DNA of 64,000 nt from Nitrospira sp. (GTDB lineage: Bacteria > Nitrospirota > Nitrospiria > Nitrospirales > Nitrospiraceae), in contig JAFEBL010000028.1 in assembly GCA_018242665.1 (NCBI GenBank), positions 1 to 64,000 on the forward strand, in the 5' to 3' direction. Positions 52,167 through 60,932 of the stretch are shown here, in pieces. The translations under genes were made by a program, and so were the position numbers. How positions within the stretch are numbered: the stretch's first letter is position 1; each line of letters opens with the position of its first letter. The notes under the pieces are model-generated. The model was not told the origin of the DNA. It worked only from the letters and a program-made list of their open reading frames with translations, and did no database searches.

Positions 52167-52562
52167 ATGGGGGCGATGCACCAAACTCGCAGGCGGACAA
52201 GCCTTGGGATCTTCGTCGGGTTTCTGGTGGGGTTGATCTGGTTTTTTCTGTCCTTTGCCGCGCTGTTCAATGGAGTCTTTCTCCTCCTGCTGCTGATCGT
52301 TCCCGCCTATGTTTGTTCAGGAGGCCTTCTCGCCTGGCTCTTCCGCCTTCCCCCGCTTCATGCGGCCCTATCACTTGTGGGGTCGGCGTTGCCCTGGGTG
52401 GTCTGGTTATGGCCCGCGACCATTTCCAGCTCCGGGTGGTTGAAGTCTCTTGTGTGGCCCGCTTTTGTGGGCACGGCTTTCGGCATGAGTCTCCTTGGGG
52501 CGCGGCTCGCTGCTGCGAGACGAGGTCGTACGCCAACCCAGTCCGATCCCGCGCTGGTGTAG
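52167..52562 (+). CDS. Small multi-pass membrane protein of unknown function
   Basis: 131 residues from ATG 52167. About four membrane helices: ~12-30 (IFVGFLVGLIWFFLSF), ~32-52, ~60-80, ~95-115. The longer frame from a TTG at 52113 adds a hydrophobic stretch and is possible. No family recognised. The neighbours are a histidine kinase and pyruvate kinase on the other strand. Confidence 0.5.
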   Translation: MGAMHQTRRRTSLGIFVGFLVGLIWFFLSFAALFNGVFLLLLLIVPAYVCSGGLLAWLFRLPPLHAALSLVGSALPWVVWLWPATISSSGWLKSLVWPAFVGTAFGMSLLGARLAAARRGRTPTQSDPALV

Positions 52563-52700
52563 GGGTGCATCGTTGAAATGCCAATCCTCTCAGATGTGAC
52601 TGGCTTCCAGAGGCGGTCGAAGGTGTGCGGCCAATGACGGCCGGCGAATCGCTGATCCTTCCCACGAAACTGGTCGAGGCCGAGATTCCCGACTAGCCCA

Positions 52701-54125
52701 TCACGCTTCCGCCGGAAGGTCGTCCGACGGCACGTCGCGAATCTGAATCGAGTCCACCCGTTGTTGCGCCAACACGTCTGAGATAATGACGACCTTGTCT
52801 CCGGCCTGAAATCGTTCGCGATCCTTGAGAATTCGGAATGCCGTTTGAAGCGTTTTTTCAGGTTCCGAACTGAAATCGATTTTAAAGGGAAAGACGCCGC
52901 GATTCAGCAACATCGTCCGACGGGGCTGGCTCATGTTCGTAAAGGCATAGATGTTCGTGGCGAAGGGTCGGCAGTTGGCGACGAGATCGGCCATGATCCC
53001 GCGTCGGGTAATCACGACGATGCCTTTGGCCTTCACCCCCTCTGCCAGCTGCACGGCCGCTGCCGCCAGCTGCTGTTTATTGCCGACATCGCGCAACCGT
53101 TTGGCAAACTGCAATCCCGGGATCGTTTCAGACTTGAGCGCAATCCTGCGGAGGTATTCGACACACTTCACCGGGTATTTTCCCACGGTCGTTTCGCCGG
53201 AGAGCATCACGGCATCGGCCTCTTCGTAGATTGCGTTGGCCACATCGGTGACCTCGGCCCTGGTGGGATGCGGATGGTGGATCATGGATTCGAGGAGGTG
53301 TGTCGCCACGATCACGCGTTTGCCGTACTCGGCGCAAAGTCGCACGATCGTGCGTTGCACGTTGGGCAAATCTTCCAGATTGATCTCCACGCCGAGATCT
53401 CCGCGTGCCACCATGATGCCGTCTGATTCCTTGATGATGGACTCGAGATTCTTGACCCCTTCCTGATCCTCGATCTTGGCGATGATCTTCACCCGCCCGA
53501 CCTTGTCGCCCATGAGCGCTTTCAGTTGCTGGATATCCTCGGCTTCGCGCACGAATGATAGCGCGATGAAGTCCACATCCCGTTCCAGGCCGAACAGAAT
53601 ATCCTTCGTGTCTTTTGGGGTGATCGCCGGAAGGTTGACGCGCACGCCCGGGAGATTCACGTGGCGTTTGCTCTTCAGCAGCCCTCCGTCCAACACGCGG
53701 CATCGCATGTGGCGTTCATGCTTCTCCAGGACCTCGAAATTGATCAGTCCGTTGTCCACGGTGATCCGGTCACCCACGTTGACGGCCTCGAGCAGGTCGG
53801 CATAGTTGATGTGAATGGAGCTTTCCTCGACGTTCAACGGGCCGCGCGTGGTGACGGAGACGATGTCGCCTTGCCGCAAATCCAATTCGTTGGAGAGATC
53901 TCCGGTGCGGATCTCCGGGCCTTGCGTATCCAGGAGAATGGGGATGGGAAACTTCACTTTCCTGTTCAGGGTCTTGATGTGCTGGATCACTTTGGCGTGG
54001 GACTCGTGGTCGCCGTGGGACATATTCAGGCGGGCGATACTCATGCCGGCGTCATAGAGCTTCTGCAGCATCTCGTAGGACTCGGTCGCAGGTCCGATGG
54101 TGCAGATGATGCGGGTCTTTTGCAT
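52701..54125 (-). CDS. pyk: Pyruvate kinase
   Basis: 474 residues, normal for the enzyme that transfers phosphate from phosphoenolpyruvate to ADP in the last step of glycolysis. It opens with KTRIICTIGPATESYEMLQKLYDAGMSIARLNMSHGDHE. The signature IMVARGDLGVEINLEDLPNVQ, KIIAKIEDQEGVKN (catalytic Lys region), LESMIHHPHPTRAEVTDVANAIYEEADAVMLSGETTVGKYPV and a C-terminal domain (ITRRGIMADLVANCRPFATNIYAFTN) are all present. ATG 54125 has GGAG six bases upstream. It is transcribed divergently from the ilvA leader. Confidence 0.97.
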   Translation of the reverse strand: MQKTRIICTIGPATESYEMLQKLYDAGMSIARLNMSHGDHESHAKVIQHIKTLNRKVKFPIPILLDTQGPEIRTGDLSNELDLRQGDIVSVTTRGPLNVEESSIHINYADLLEAVNVGDRITVDNGLINFEVLEKHERHMRCRVLDGGLLKSKRHVNLPGVRVNLPAITPKDTKDILFGLERDVDFIALSFVREAEDIQQLKALMGDKVGRVKIIAKIEDQEGVKNLESIIKESDGIMVARGDLGVEINLEDLPNVQRTIVRLCAEYGKRVIVATHLLESMIHHPHPTRAEVTDVANAIYEEADAVMLSGETTVGKYPVKCVEYLRRIALKSETIPGLQFAKRLRDVGNKQQLAAAAVQLAEGVKAKGIVVITRRGIMADLVANCRPFATNIYAFTNMSQPRRTMLLNRGVFPFKIDFSSEPEKTLQTAFRILKDRERFQAGDKVVIISDVLAQQRVDSIQIRDVPSDDLPAEA

Positions 54126-54279
54126 GGCGTGCTCCACGAGAGGTGAAGATCGGCGACCACCGCCGCCGATGCGCAGGATCAGGCAGGCGACGACGACGTG
54201 AAACCGTAGGAATCAGTTGGCCGGGCCATTCTACGTTTTCTTGCGGAACTCGTCCACGATCGCGGAAGCCGCGCGGTGC

Positions 54280-54308
54280 TTGATCCTGTGATAGCTCTGG
54301 TATATGCT
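54280..54308 (+). promoter_or_regulatory. Sigma-70-like promoter for the ilvA leader
   Basis: TTGATC (54280-54285) and TATGCT (54303-54308) are 17 bases apart. Transcription near 54315 would cover the leader peptide and the terminator hairpin. Confidence 0.45.
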
Positions 54309-54347
54309 CCGTTCGTGTCGTGTGTTTCGGGATGTGACAGATCGACC

Positions 54348-54416
54348 ATGACCATCAATCGGCAGGGCAGCGGGATTCGCAGGGCGGCGGCGATGATGAT
54401 CGCCATCTCCGCCTGA
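54348..54416 (+). CDS. Putative 22-residue leader peptide with isoleucine codons
   Basis: MTINRQGSGIRRAAAMMIAISA, ending at TGA 54414-54416. It has four isoleucines, two of them near the end (MMIAIS). It precedes a rho-independent terminator (54454-54489) and then threonine ammonia-lyase, the first enzyme of isoleucine synthesis. This is the arrangement of a translation-controlled attenuator. The ribosome site is weak. Region GGCAGGGCAG (54361-54370) can pair with CTGCCTGCC just after the stop. Confidence 0.5.
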   Translation: MTINRQGSGIRRAAAMMIAISA

Positions 54417-54453
54417 GCCTGCCTGCCACCGGACGTATACGTATGCAGCAGAG

Positions 54454-54489
54454 GCCCCTGGCGGATTCACTCCCGTCAGGGGCTTTTTT
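54454..54489 (+). terminator. Rho-independent terminator/attenuator before ilvA
   Basis: GCCCCTG (54454-54460) pairs with CAGGGGC (54477-54483), followed directly by six T (54484-54489). The ilvA start lies 41 bp further on, so termination here would switch off the gene. With the upstream leader peptide it forms a likely attenuator. Confidence 0.75.
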
Positions 54490-54529
54490 GTGGTCGCTAT
54501 CAGCTGATGCAGTGAAAGGAGACCAGGGC

Positions 54530-55738
54530 ATGGTAACAGTGGAGTCGATCGCCGCCGCGGCCACGCGCATCGCACCGTCAATCTATGAATCCCCCTTGGT
54601 TCATTCCAGGACCTTGTCCCGGCTCACCGGCAACACGATCTTTCTCAAGCTCGAAAACCTGCAGATGACAGGGTCGTTCAAGGAACGGGGCGCCCTCAAC
54701 CGGATTCTCATGATGACCGAGGAGGAGCGAGGCCGCGGCGTCATTGCGGCCTCGGCCGGCAACCACGCGCAGGGTGTGGCCTATCATGCGGTGCAACGAC
54801 ACATTCCCGTCCAGATTTGGATGCCGCGGTCGACGCCCCTGGTGAAGCTCTCGGCGACACGCAATCACGGCGCGGATGTCGTGCTGCACGGAGAAAATTA
54901 CGATGAGGCCTGTCGGTCGGCGATGGAGCGAAGTCAGGAGCGGCACGCCACCTTCATTCATCCCTTCGATGACGACGAGGTGATCGCGGGGCAGGGGACC
55001 CTCGGCTTGGAACTGTTACGGCAGAATCCAAACTTGGATGTGATCGTTGTGCCGGTCGGAGGCGGAGGGCTGATCGGCGGCGTCGGCTGCGCGGTGAAAG
55101 AACAGGCGAGCAAGGTGGAAATCGTGGGTGTGCAAACGGCCCGCCTGCCGTCAATGACGGCTGCGCTCCAGAGCAGCCTGCCGGTGGAATTGCCGGCCAG
55201 CCCGACCTTGGCGGACGGCATCGCGGTGAGAACAGCCGGCTCCCGCACGCTGCCGCTGGTGCAACGCTACGTCGACCAGATGGTCACGGTCGATGAAGAC
55301 GAAATTGCCGCCGCGATTCTGACGCTGCTCGAAGGAGAAAAGACCGTTGCGGAGGGGGCAGGGGCCGTGGCGTTGGCGGCGTTGCTGCAGGGCAAGACTG
55401 GGCACAGTGGAAAAAATATCGCCGTGCTCGTGTCCGGGGGGAATCTGGATGTAAATCTACTGGCCCGCATCATCGAACGAGGGCTGGTCAGAGATGGAAG
55501 GCGGTTGCGGCTGCGCGTGCTGCTGCCGGACTATCCCGGCTCGCTGGAAGGACTCACCTCGGTCATCGCCAAGGCCAGCGCCAACATCGTGGAGACGTCG
55601 TACAACCGTGCCCACTATGGCGTCGGGCTGAACGAAGCGGCCTTGGATGTAACGATGGAAACGCGCGGCCGGGACCATGCGTCGGAGCTACTGGCGGCGT
55701 TGACCGGTTCCCGCTACGAATTCAGCGTGATCGAATAG
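54530..55738 (+). CDS. ilvA: Threonine ammonia-lyase (threonine dehydratase) with C-terminal ACT domain
   Basis: 402 residues. This PLP enzyme converts threonine to 2-oxobutanoate and ammonia, the first step of isoleucine synthesis. The PLP lysine is K51 in GSFKERGA; the phosphate loop is VPVGGGGLIGG. Residues ~325-402 form a single ACT domain (RLRLRVLLPDYPGSLEGLTSVIAKASANIVETSYNRAH), the short allosteric type rather than the long two-ACT form. The ATG at 54530 has AAAGGAGA ten bases upstream. A leader peptide and attenuator precede it. Confidence 0.95.
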   Translation: MVTVESIAAAATRIAPSIYESPLVHSRTLSRLTGNTIFLKLENLQMTGSFKERGALNRILMMTEEERGRGVIAASAGNHAQGVAYHAVQRHIPVQIWMPRSTPLVKLSATRNHGADVVLHGENYDEACRSAMERSQERHATFIHPFDDDEVIAGQGTLGLELLRQNPNLDVIVVPVGGGGLIGGVGCAVKEQASKVEIVGVQTARLPSMTAALQSSLPVELPASPTLADGIAVRTAGSRTLPLVQRYVDQMVTVDEDEIAAAILTLLEGEKTVAEGAGAVALAALLQGKTGHSGKNIAVLVSGGNLDVNLLARIIERGLVRDGRRLRLRVLLPDYPGSLEGLTSVIAKASANIVETSYNRAHYGVGLNEAALDVTMETRGRDHASELLAALTGSRYEFSVIE

Positions 55739-55803
55739 TAGACGGGATGACCTATGGATTGATCTTTTCTTGAGATTCCCACGCAAGCACGCCGTGTCCC
55801 TTC

Positions 55804-56490
55804 CTAGCGAGCGATCGGTTGCGGTTGCCTGGCTTCAGCCAATTGGACATTGACGCGGACCACGCCGTCATTCAGGTTGCGATAGGGATAACGATCCGTG
55901 ATCAGCGGCAGGTTGTCGGCGACATCCTGGGTCGTCACCACCGAAAGCGCCGGCACGTACCGTCCCGAAGGCACCTTGACTCCGATAATTTTGGCGCCTG
56001 GTTCAACGACGACACGATTGCCCAACTCGGCGCGAAAGACCAGCGCCTGCATCCCGACAAAGGTGTCGTTGCCGACCTTGGCCGGTCCGTGGACCTGCGA
56101 TTGGTGGGCCAGCGACACGCGATCGCCGATGTACACCGAATAGGGTTTGCCCTCCACCTCGACTTCGTTCTCAGGAAGTTCATGGTCGCCTTCGAAGGTC
56201 TCGAGGCCGTGGACTACGACTCCGTCCTGCACATTGCTATCGTTGCCGATATGGATGTGCCGCCCTTCATCACCCCGAACCGACGCGGCAGGCGCGACAA
56301 ACACGCGATCGCCGAGGGTGACCGACCCGATGACAATGCCGAGGGGATGAATCCTGGTGTGATTCCCGATCACCGGCGCTTCGATATCGGGCATGAAGGT
56401 CGTCTTGACGCTGGGACCGACATAGCCGGTGAGGATGAAACCGAGTAGGATCAGGTTCAGGCAGAGGGACAACTTCAGGTAGTGCGACAT
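55804..56490 (-). CDS. Exported gamma-class carbonic anhydrase (Cam-like)
   Basis: 228 residues. A signal anchor (~5-23, LKLSLCLNLILLGFILTGY) precedes a left-handed beta-helix. The zinc ligands H94, H129 and H134 have nearly the spacing of Cam from Methanosarcina (81, 117, 122). An acidic loop (~96-112, GLETFEGDHELPENEVEVEG), as in Cam, could carry the proton shuttle. SLAHQSQVHGPAKVGNDTFVGMQALVF and the C-terminal DGVVRVNVQLAEA are Cam-type. It hydrates carbon dioxide outside the cytoplasm, which would help an autotroph. It is a single gene. Confidence 0.88.
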   Translation of the reverse strand: MSHYLKLSLCLNLILLGFILTGYVGPSVKTTFMPDIEAPVIGNHTRIHPLGIVIGSVTLGDRVFVAPAASVRGDEGRHIHIGNDSNVQDGVVVHGLETFEGDHELPENEVEVEGKPYSVYIGDRVSLAHQSQVHGPAKVGNDTFVGMQALVFRAELGNRVVVEPGAKIIGVKVPSGRYVPALSVVTTQDVADNLPLITDRYPYRNLNDGVVRVNVQLAEARQPQPIAR

Positions 56491-56684
56491 AGCTCCAACT
56501 TTCTTTCGTGTGAAAGCTTGGTCATGCGGTGGTCTGTCTGAGGAACCTCCGAGAAGGACGTCTGCCCGATGTGCCGGCCAGACACGTTGGACAGAGAGGG
56601 CTGGATGGTCTGCACAAAGCGACCTTCAGGACAGGTATGCTAGATGCGGCAGCAGCTTCTCCGGCGACCGGCCCGCCCGTTCCG

Positions 56685-56966
56685 TTACAGCACCCCGCAT
56701 TCAATCTCCTGCAAATACAGAAAGTCTGGGGCTTTCACGCCGGCCTGTTTCCGGATGTCCACCAACTCCGGCGACTCGAAGAACCGACGCGCCTGGTCCA
56801 GCGACGACCATTCGGAGAAATGCACGATCGCATTGGCGTCGTGGTCGTGACGGAGGAGCTGGTAGCGAAGTTCGCCTGCGCGCTTTCTGAGATCGGCCGC
56901 CCGGTCGAAGATCGCTTTCCACGCCGTGTAGGCTTCGACTTCATGAAGGATCAACACATAGGGCAT
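56685..56966 (-). CDS. Small dimeric ferredoxin-like-fold protein (ABM/cyclase-like)
   Basis: 93 residues. MPYVLILHEVEAYTAWKAIFDRAADLRKRAGELRYQLLRHDHDANAIVHFSEWSSLDQARRFFESPELVDIRKQAG shows the strand-helix pattern of the antibiotic-biosynthesis monooxygenase/cyclase type of alpha/beta barrel dimer. It may be a heme- or aromatic-handling enzyme. No operon partner is close. Only the fold can be assigned. Confidence 0.7.
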   Translation of the reverse strand: MPYVLILHEVEAYTAWKAIFDRAADLRKRAGELRYQLLRHDHDANAIVHFSEWSSLDQARRFFESPELVDIRKQAGVKAPDFLYLQEIECGVL

Positions 56967-57045
56967 GCATGATTCCTCTCTTCATGGCTGGTGAGGGGCA
57001 AGAGATCCTGAATACGGTGCCGGAACGGTCGTTGTTCCACATTTG

Positions 57046-57663
57046 TCACGGGGTGTCGGAGGGGCGAATCTGCATGGGGGCGGTGATGGCCTGTTGCGTG
57101 AGATGGCCATGTTGCGGGGTGAGTTGCGCGAAGGTGGCGTCGTGGGCGTCCTGCACGGAAAAGCGGTATTCCTTTCCGTGGGCGAGTTGTGAAGGAACGT
57201 CCACAACGACTTGTCCCACGTAGACCACGCGGCCCGATTGGCTTTCGAAGACCAAATTGAGATCGCCTCCCGTGCCGGACATGCCCGTCCGATGAAAGTT
57301 CTTCATCAGATAGTGCCCCGGCCGCAACCGAGCCAGGAACGGTCGTTCCTGGCCCGCTGTAGCGTCCACATGGTACCGGCTGACGTAAGGGCCTTCTCCG
57401 TTCGGGTCTGCCGGCTGAGTCTGTACCACGTCAAACTCATACATCGGAGAAGGAGTGTCGGCCGCGATGTTCGAGCCCGAGCCGGTCCGTTCCTGCCTGA
57501 CAAGGACCGAGCCGATCACGATGCCCCATTCCGGCCCCGGCGCCGCCACCTGTTCCTGAGACAGGTCGAGCGGCGAGGCACAGGAGGCGAGGCTCCAGGC
57601 CAGTAATGCGAGCATGACAGAGAGTAGAGGTATCCGTACGGGGATGTGGTCAAAATGGCGCAT
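57046..57663 (-). CDS. Putative lipoprotein of unknown function
   Basis: 205 residues. The signal peptide (~1-27) ends in LASCAS, a lipobox with the modified cysteine at position 28. The mature part is beta-rich: WGIVIGSVLVRQERTGSG, PYVSRYHVDA, GHYLMKNFHR, DLNLVFESQSGRVVYVGQVVVDV. It resembles a carboxypeptidase-regulatory/transthyretin-like fold, although the sequence is not close. The ATG at 57663 is chosen; the longer frame overlaps the metallo-hydrolase gene. Confidence 0.65.
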   Translation of the reverse strand: MRHFDHIPVRIPLLSVMLALLAWSLASCASPLDLSQEQVAAPGPEWGIVIGSVLVRQERTGSGSNIAADTPSPMYEFDVVQTQPADPNGEGPYVSRYHVDATAGQERPFLARLRPGHYLMKNFHRTGMSGTGGDLNLVFESQSGRVVYVGQVVVDVPSQLAHGKEYRFSVQDAHDATFAQLTPQHGHLTQQAITAPMQIRPSDTP

Positions 57664-57760
57664 GCCCGCACTATCTCTGGTTGGCTGGTGCCAGTCAAGA
57701 GGCGGTTGCTCGTCCATCATCTGCTGGTCTGAGCTTGTTGGCGTCGATATGCTCGGCTCA

Positions 57761-58498
57761 TCATGCGATGCGGCCGGCGCGCTGATTGGCAGGTACGGCG
57801 ATGTCGATTTTAGCGGGCCGAGGCTGGTTGCGTTTGCCCATGATCTCCACGAAGCGCTCTTTGTCGATCGAGAGATTGAGCCGTTCATTGAACCGCTTTT
57901 CTTCGCCGATGGTAGAAGCAATTCGGCCCTGATAGTCGTGGCCCGGATAGACCACCGTGTCATCCGGCAGGGCGAACAGCTTGTGCCGCACCGACTCGAA
58001 AAGCGTGGCCGCGGAGCCGCCTTGGAGATCCGTCCTGCCGTTGCCCCGGATAAACAATGCATCGCCCGTGAACACCGTTCCCGGCAAGACATAGCTCGTG
58101 CACCCGTCCGTGTGGCCTGGTGTTGCCAGTGCCGTGATTGCGCTGGCGCCGAGCCGAAGCTTCTGCCCGTCATGAAGAAATAGATCGGCGCCGGTGACCG
58201 ATCGTTCCGCCCCGCCGCCGTAGACGATTTGTGCGCCGGTACGATCCTTAAGGAGGGAGGCCCCGGTGATGTGGTCGGCATGTACATGCGTTTCGACGGC
58301 ATACAGCAGGGTCAAGCCGAGCTCTTTTAGAAGTGTCACGTCGCGTTCGACGTTCTCGATCACCGCATCGATGATGACCGCCTGGCTCGACTGCCGGTCC
58401 GCGACGAGGTAGGTGCGGCTTTCCGCCCGGTCATCCACGTCTTGGGTCTCGTTCACGTCTAACAGAACAGTCACGATGTAGGGCTGGCTTGTTGCCAT
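57761..58498 (-). CDS. Persulfide dioxygenase-like metallo-beta-lactamase-fold protein (ETHE1/Blh type)
   Basis: 245 residues. The metal-binding motif THVHADHITG (H71, H73, D75, H76), ALATPGHTDGCTSYVLPGTVFTGDALFIRGNGRTDLQGGS and VYPGHDYQGR match ETHE1-type enzymes, which oxidise glutathione persulfide to sulfite. The ATG at 58498 (GGAG before it) is chosen over 58528. With the periplasmic rhodanese at 46600 it suggests sulfane-sulfur detoxification. Confidence 0.93.
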   Translation of the reverse strand: MATSQPYIVTVLLDVNETQDVDDRAESRTYLVADRQSSQAVIIDAVIENVERDVTLLKELGLTLLYAVETHVHADHITGASLLKDRTGAQIVYGGGAERSVTGADLFLHDGQKLRLGASAITALATPGHTDGCTSYVLPGTVFTGDALFIRGNGRTDLQGGSAATLFESVRHKLFALPDDTVVYPGHDYQGRIASTIGEEKRFNERLNLSIDKERFVEIMGKRNQPRPAKIDIAVPANQRAGRIA

Positions 58499-58662
58499 GG
58501 ATGGACTCCAAGGTGGAGGTGACGTCACCTAAAGAAATCGGCGCATTGTAGGCCGGTTGCGCCACTCTGGTCTATGGCGCCGTGAGCCGCAACAAGGGAC
58601 CATACGGGCCAATGCCTGAGAAATCAGCTGGTGAAAAGTGGCGGCATGCTGCATGCGGCCCG

Positions 58663-59439
58663 TTACGTTGCCCGCCCGTTCCACAAGATGACACAGCCTT
58701 TCTCGCAGAAACGCGTTTCTTGTCGTAGATGGGGAAACTCCTTCTTCCATCGAGTCAGGATGGCCTGTTCTTGTTCCCGGTTGCTGTCATCGAGAAATAC
58801 GGCCGCTTGTGGACTGAGCCGGCCGAACAACAACGGCCCGGCGGGATAGCGAGCCATCGGACCAGTTGTCGCGGGAGGACCGTCGATCACCAGCATGTCA
58901 TAGGAGCAGGATGGCAGTTCGTCGCTCCCATACCAGTCAAATCGCTCGCCGGCTATGGCATGGGCACACAACGGAGCGGTCAGGACCGTGGCCCTCCCGT
59001 CAAGGCCCTGCCGTGCGAGTTCCTGTCTGGTTTTGTCCGCCTGGTCGGGAAGATGCTCGAGGCTGTAGAGATGGCCTGTGCCGAGGATGTCAAGGCAACG
59101 AGCGAGGACAATGGTGGAGACTCCACTGCCGCATTCGACAATCGTGCGTGGATGATTCCGGAGGACATGCCGCATGAGTTCGCGCAGCAGATCTGGCGAC
59201 GCAGCCCAATTGCGGGTCGGCGGCAAGCTTGCGGGAAGCCTCAGCTCGATTAACACTGCGGCCAGCGCTTCAGCCTGCTGGTAGCAATTCTCGATCTCGC
59301 CTTTTACAAAGCGCGGCAGATCCTCCTGAACTTCGCGCAGGAGAAACCGCGAGAGCCGACGAACTTTGCCGATGAGATAGGCGAGGGCGGCGAGGATCGT
59401 GATCAACAGACCAAGTATGAGAAAACTAAACGTGCTCAT
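58663..59439 (-). CDS. Membrane-anchored SAM-dependent methyltransferase-like protein
   Basis: 258 residues. One N-terminal membrane helix (~3-25, FSFLILGLLITILAALAYLIG) is followed by a helical linker and a class I fold: TIVECGSGVSTIVLARCLDI (motif I), LYSLEHLPDQADKTRQEL, YDMLVIDGPPATTG. The DGPP segment is typical for the methyltransferase-24 type. The catalytic domain would face the cytoplasm. The ATG at 59439 lacks a strong ribosome site; an upstream ATG (59535) is possible. It is divergent from the maltose acetyltransferase pseudogene. Confidence 0.72.
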   Translation of the reverse strand: MSTFSFLILGLLITILAALAYLIGKVRRLSRFLLREVQEDLPRFVKGEIENCYQQAEALAAVLIELRLPASLPPTRNWAASPDLLRELMRHVLRNHPRTIVECGSGVSTIVLARCLDILGTGHLYSLEHLPDQADKTRQELARQGLDGRATVLTAPLCAHAIAGERFDWYGSDELPSCSYDMLVIDGPPATTGPMARYPAGPLLFGRLSPQAAVFLDDSNREQEQAILTRWKKEFPHLRQETRFCEKGCVILWNGRAT

Positions 59440-59633
59440 ACGGTGTTTGTGGGCAGAGGAAGAGTTTGCGTTCTCACTGTATCCATTATCGGAGGCACAG
59501 TACAGCAGAAAAAGTCGTGTCGCTGGCGACGCCATGTCTTCGTCTCCGCAGCAGGCCTTTGCACATGGGCTCTCAATTCCGCATGCTAAGGAGTCGAGTG
59601 GAGTGGATGAATCATGAGCCTGGGGGAGGAACC

Positions 59634-60216
59634 ATGTCCGAACATAGCCAGAGAGATGGGCGCACACAAAAGGAACGGATGCTGGCGGGGGATCCCTATC
59701 TTGCCCAGGACCCGGAGCTTGAACAGGCATCGCGTCGGGCCTATCGGCTGATGAAAGAATATGAGGCGTTACGCGGTGGACCGGACTGCGGCCACCGCCG
59801 TGCTGCAGGAATTGTTGGGGCAGATAGGCGACGGCGTGCATATCAAGCCGCCGCTGTTCGTCGATTACGGGAGCTTCATCACGATCGGCGCGAGAACCTT
59901 TGCGAACTACGGACTCGTGGCGTTGGATGTGGCGCGCATCACGATCGGAGAAGACGTGCAGATCGGTCCGAACGTGCAGCTGCTGACTCCCACGCATCCC
60001 ATCGAACCAGGCCTCCGCCGCGAGAAATATGAGGCGGCACAACCGATCGTGATCGGACACAATGTGTGGCTAGGTGGGGGAGTGATCGTGCTGCCAGGAG
60101 TGATGATCGGTGAGAACAGTGTCATTGGCGCCGGCTCCGTCGTGACGAAAGATATTCCGGCGAATGTGGTCGCAGTCGGCAACCCAGCGCGTATCGCGCG
60201 CCATCTACAATCGTAG
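59634..60216 (+). pseudogene. Maltose O-acetyltransferase-like gene with frameshift
   Basis: The N-terminal part in one frame (MSEHSQRDGRTQKERMLAGDPYLAQDPELEQASRRAYRLMKEYEA) is the Maa N-terminal domain. The acetyltransferase hexapeptide repeats continue in the +1 frame (TAATAVLQELLGQIGDGVHIKPPLFVDYGSFITIGARTFANYG...GPNVQLLTPTHPIEPGLRR...VIGAGSVVTKDIPANVVAVGNPARI). One surplus base in GCGTTACGCG (near 59775) explains it; removing one T restores EAYAVDRTAATAVLQ. GGGGGAGGA precedes ATG 59634. It is either a real recent inactivation or a sequencing error. Confidence 0.8.
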
Positions 60217-60270
60217 CCGGTTCACCAGGAGATTAGGCGCCGATGAGGTCGGCAGTGGTGCCGGTCTGCG

Positions 60271-60789
60271 TCACTCTCGCACCCGCTCCGGTTTGGGCAG
60301 GGGACGAGCCTGCTGTAACAGGAACCATCCGTAGAGCAGCAACAGCAGCGTGAAATTGGGGATGAGAATGGTCGATTGATTCCATTGCCATCCGTCGAAC
60401 TTCCAATCAGAGAGCGGCCACAATAGGGGGGTCGGAAAAAAGGCAAAGGAGTGAGTCGGGATGTCGACCGCTATGTGCAGGCCCCAGGCGCCCAGTTCCC
60501 AGATCGGCCGCTTCATCACAACCCACAGGATGACAAAGACAGCGAGAAATATCACGAAGCTGTGCGTGACATCGTAGAGATGATGGACGTAGAGAGGAAT
60601 GGTGGACTCCGGCGGCGTGCCATGGCTGAAATCAGGGTCCGGCGAGAGGCCCAAAGTGGCGGCCACCCACAGAATACCAAACGAGAACAGATCCGGCGCC
60701 AGACCGATTCCGAATGCCAACCAGAAGCTCGTGCGACTTCTTCGGCCGAAGGCCAATGCTCCCCAGAGACCATGGGACACGATATCCAT
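60271..60789 (-). CDS. Multi-pass membrane protein, YdjM/DUF457-like
   Basis: 172 residues. It starts MDIVSHGLWGALAFGRRSRTSFWLAFGIGLAPDLFSFGILWVA, the opening of the LexA-controlled/YdjM metal-dependent-hydrolase-like membrane family. Histidines H6, H66-H67 and H73 and D34 lie along the helices; HHLYDVTHSFVIF and HIAVDIPTHSF are recognisable. AGGAGGT before ATG 60789 decides the start. The function of the family is uncertain. Confidence 0.72.
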   Translation of the reverse strand: MDIVSHGLWGALAFGRRSRTSFWLAFGIGLAPDLFSFGILWVAATLGLSPDPDFSHGTPPESTIPLYVHHLYDVTHSFVIFLAVFVILWVVMKRPIWELGAWGLHIAVDIPTHSFAFFPTPLLWPLSDWKFDGWQWNQSTILIPNFTLLLLLYGWFLLQQARPLPKPERVRE

Positions 60790-60932
60790 GTCGAAACACC
60801 TCCTGGGTTCATGGCGACGGTGTATTATACCGAGCTTGTTGGCCGGAGGTGAGGCGTACCTGGGTACCATCCCAGTATGGGAGTGGGCGAAGAGGGGGCA
60901 CAATGCTGTTCACCATGTTCGGAGGAATGGCC

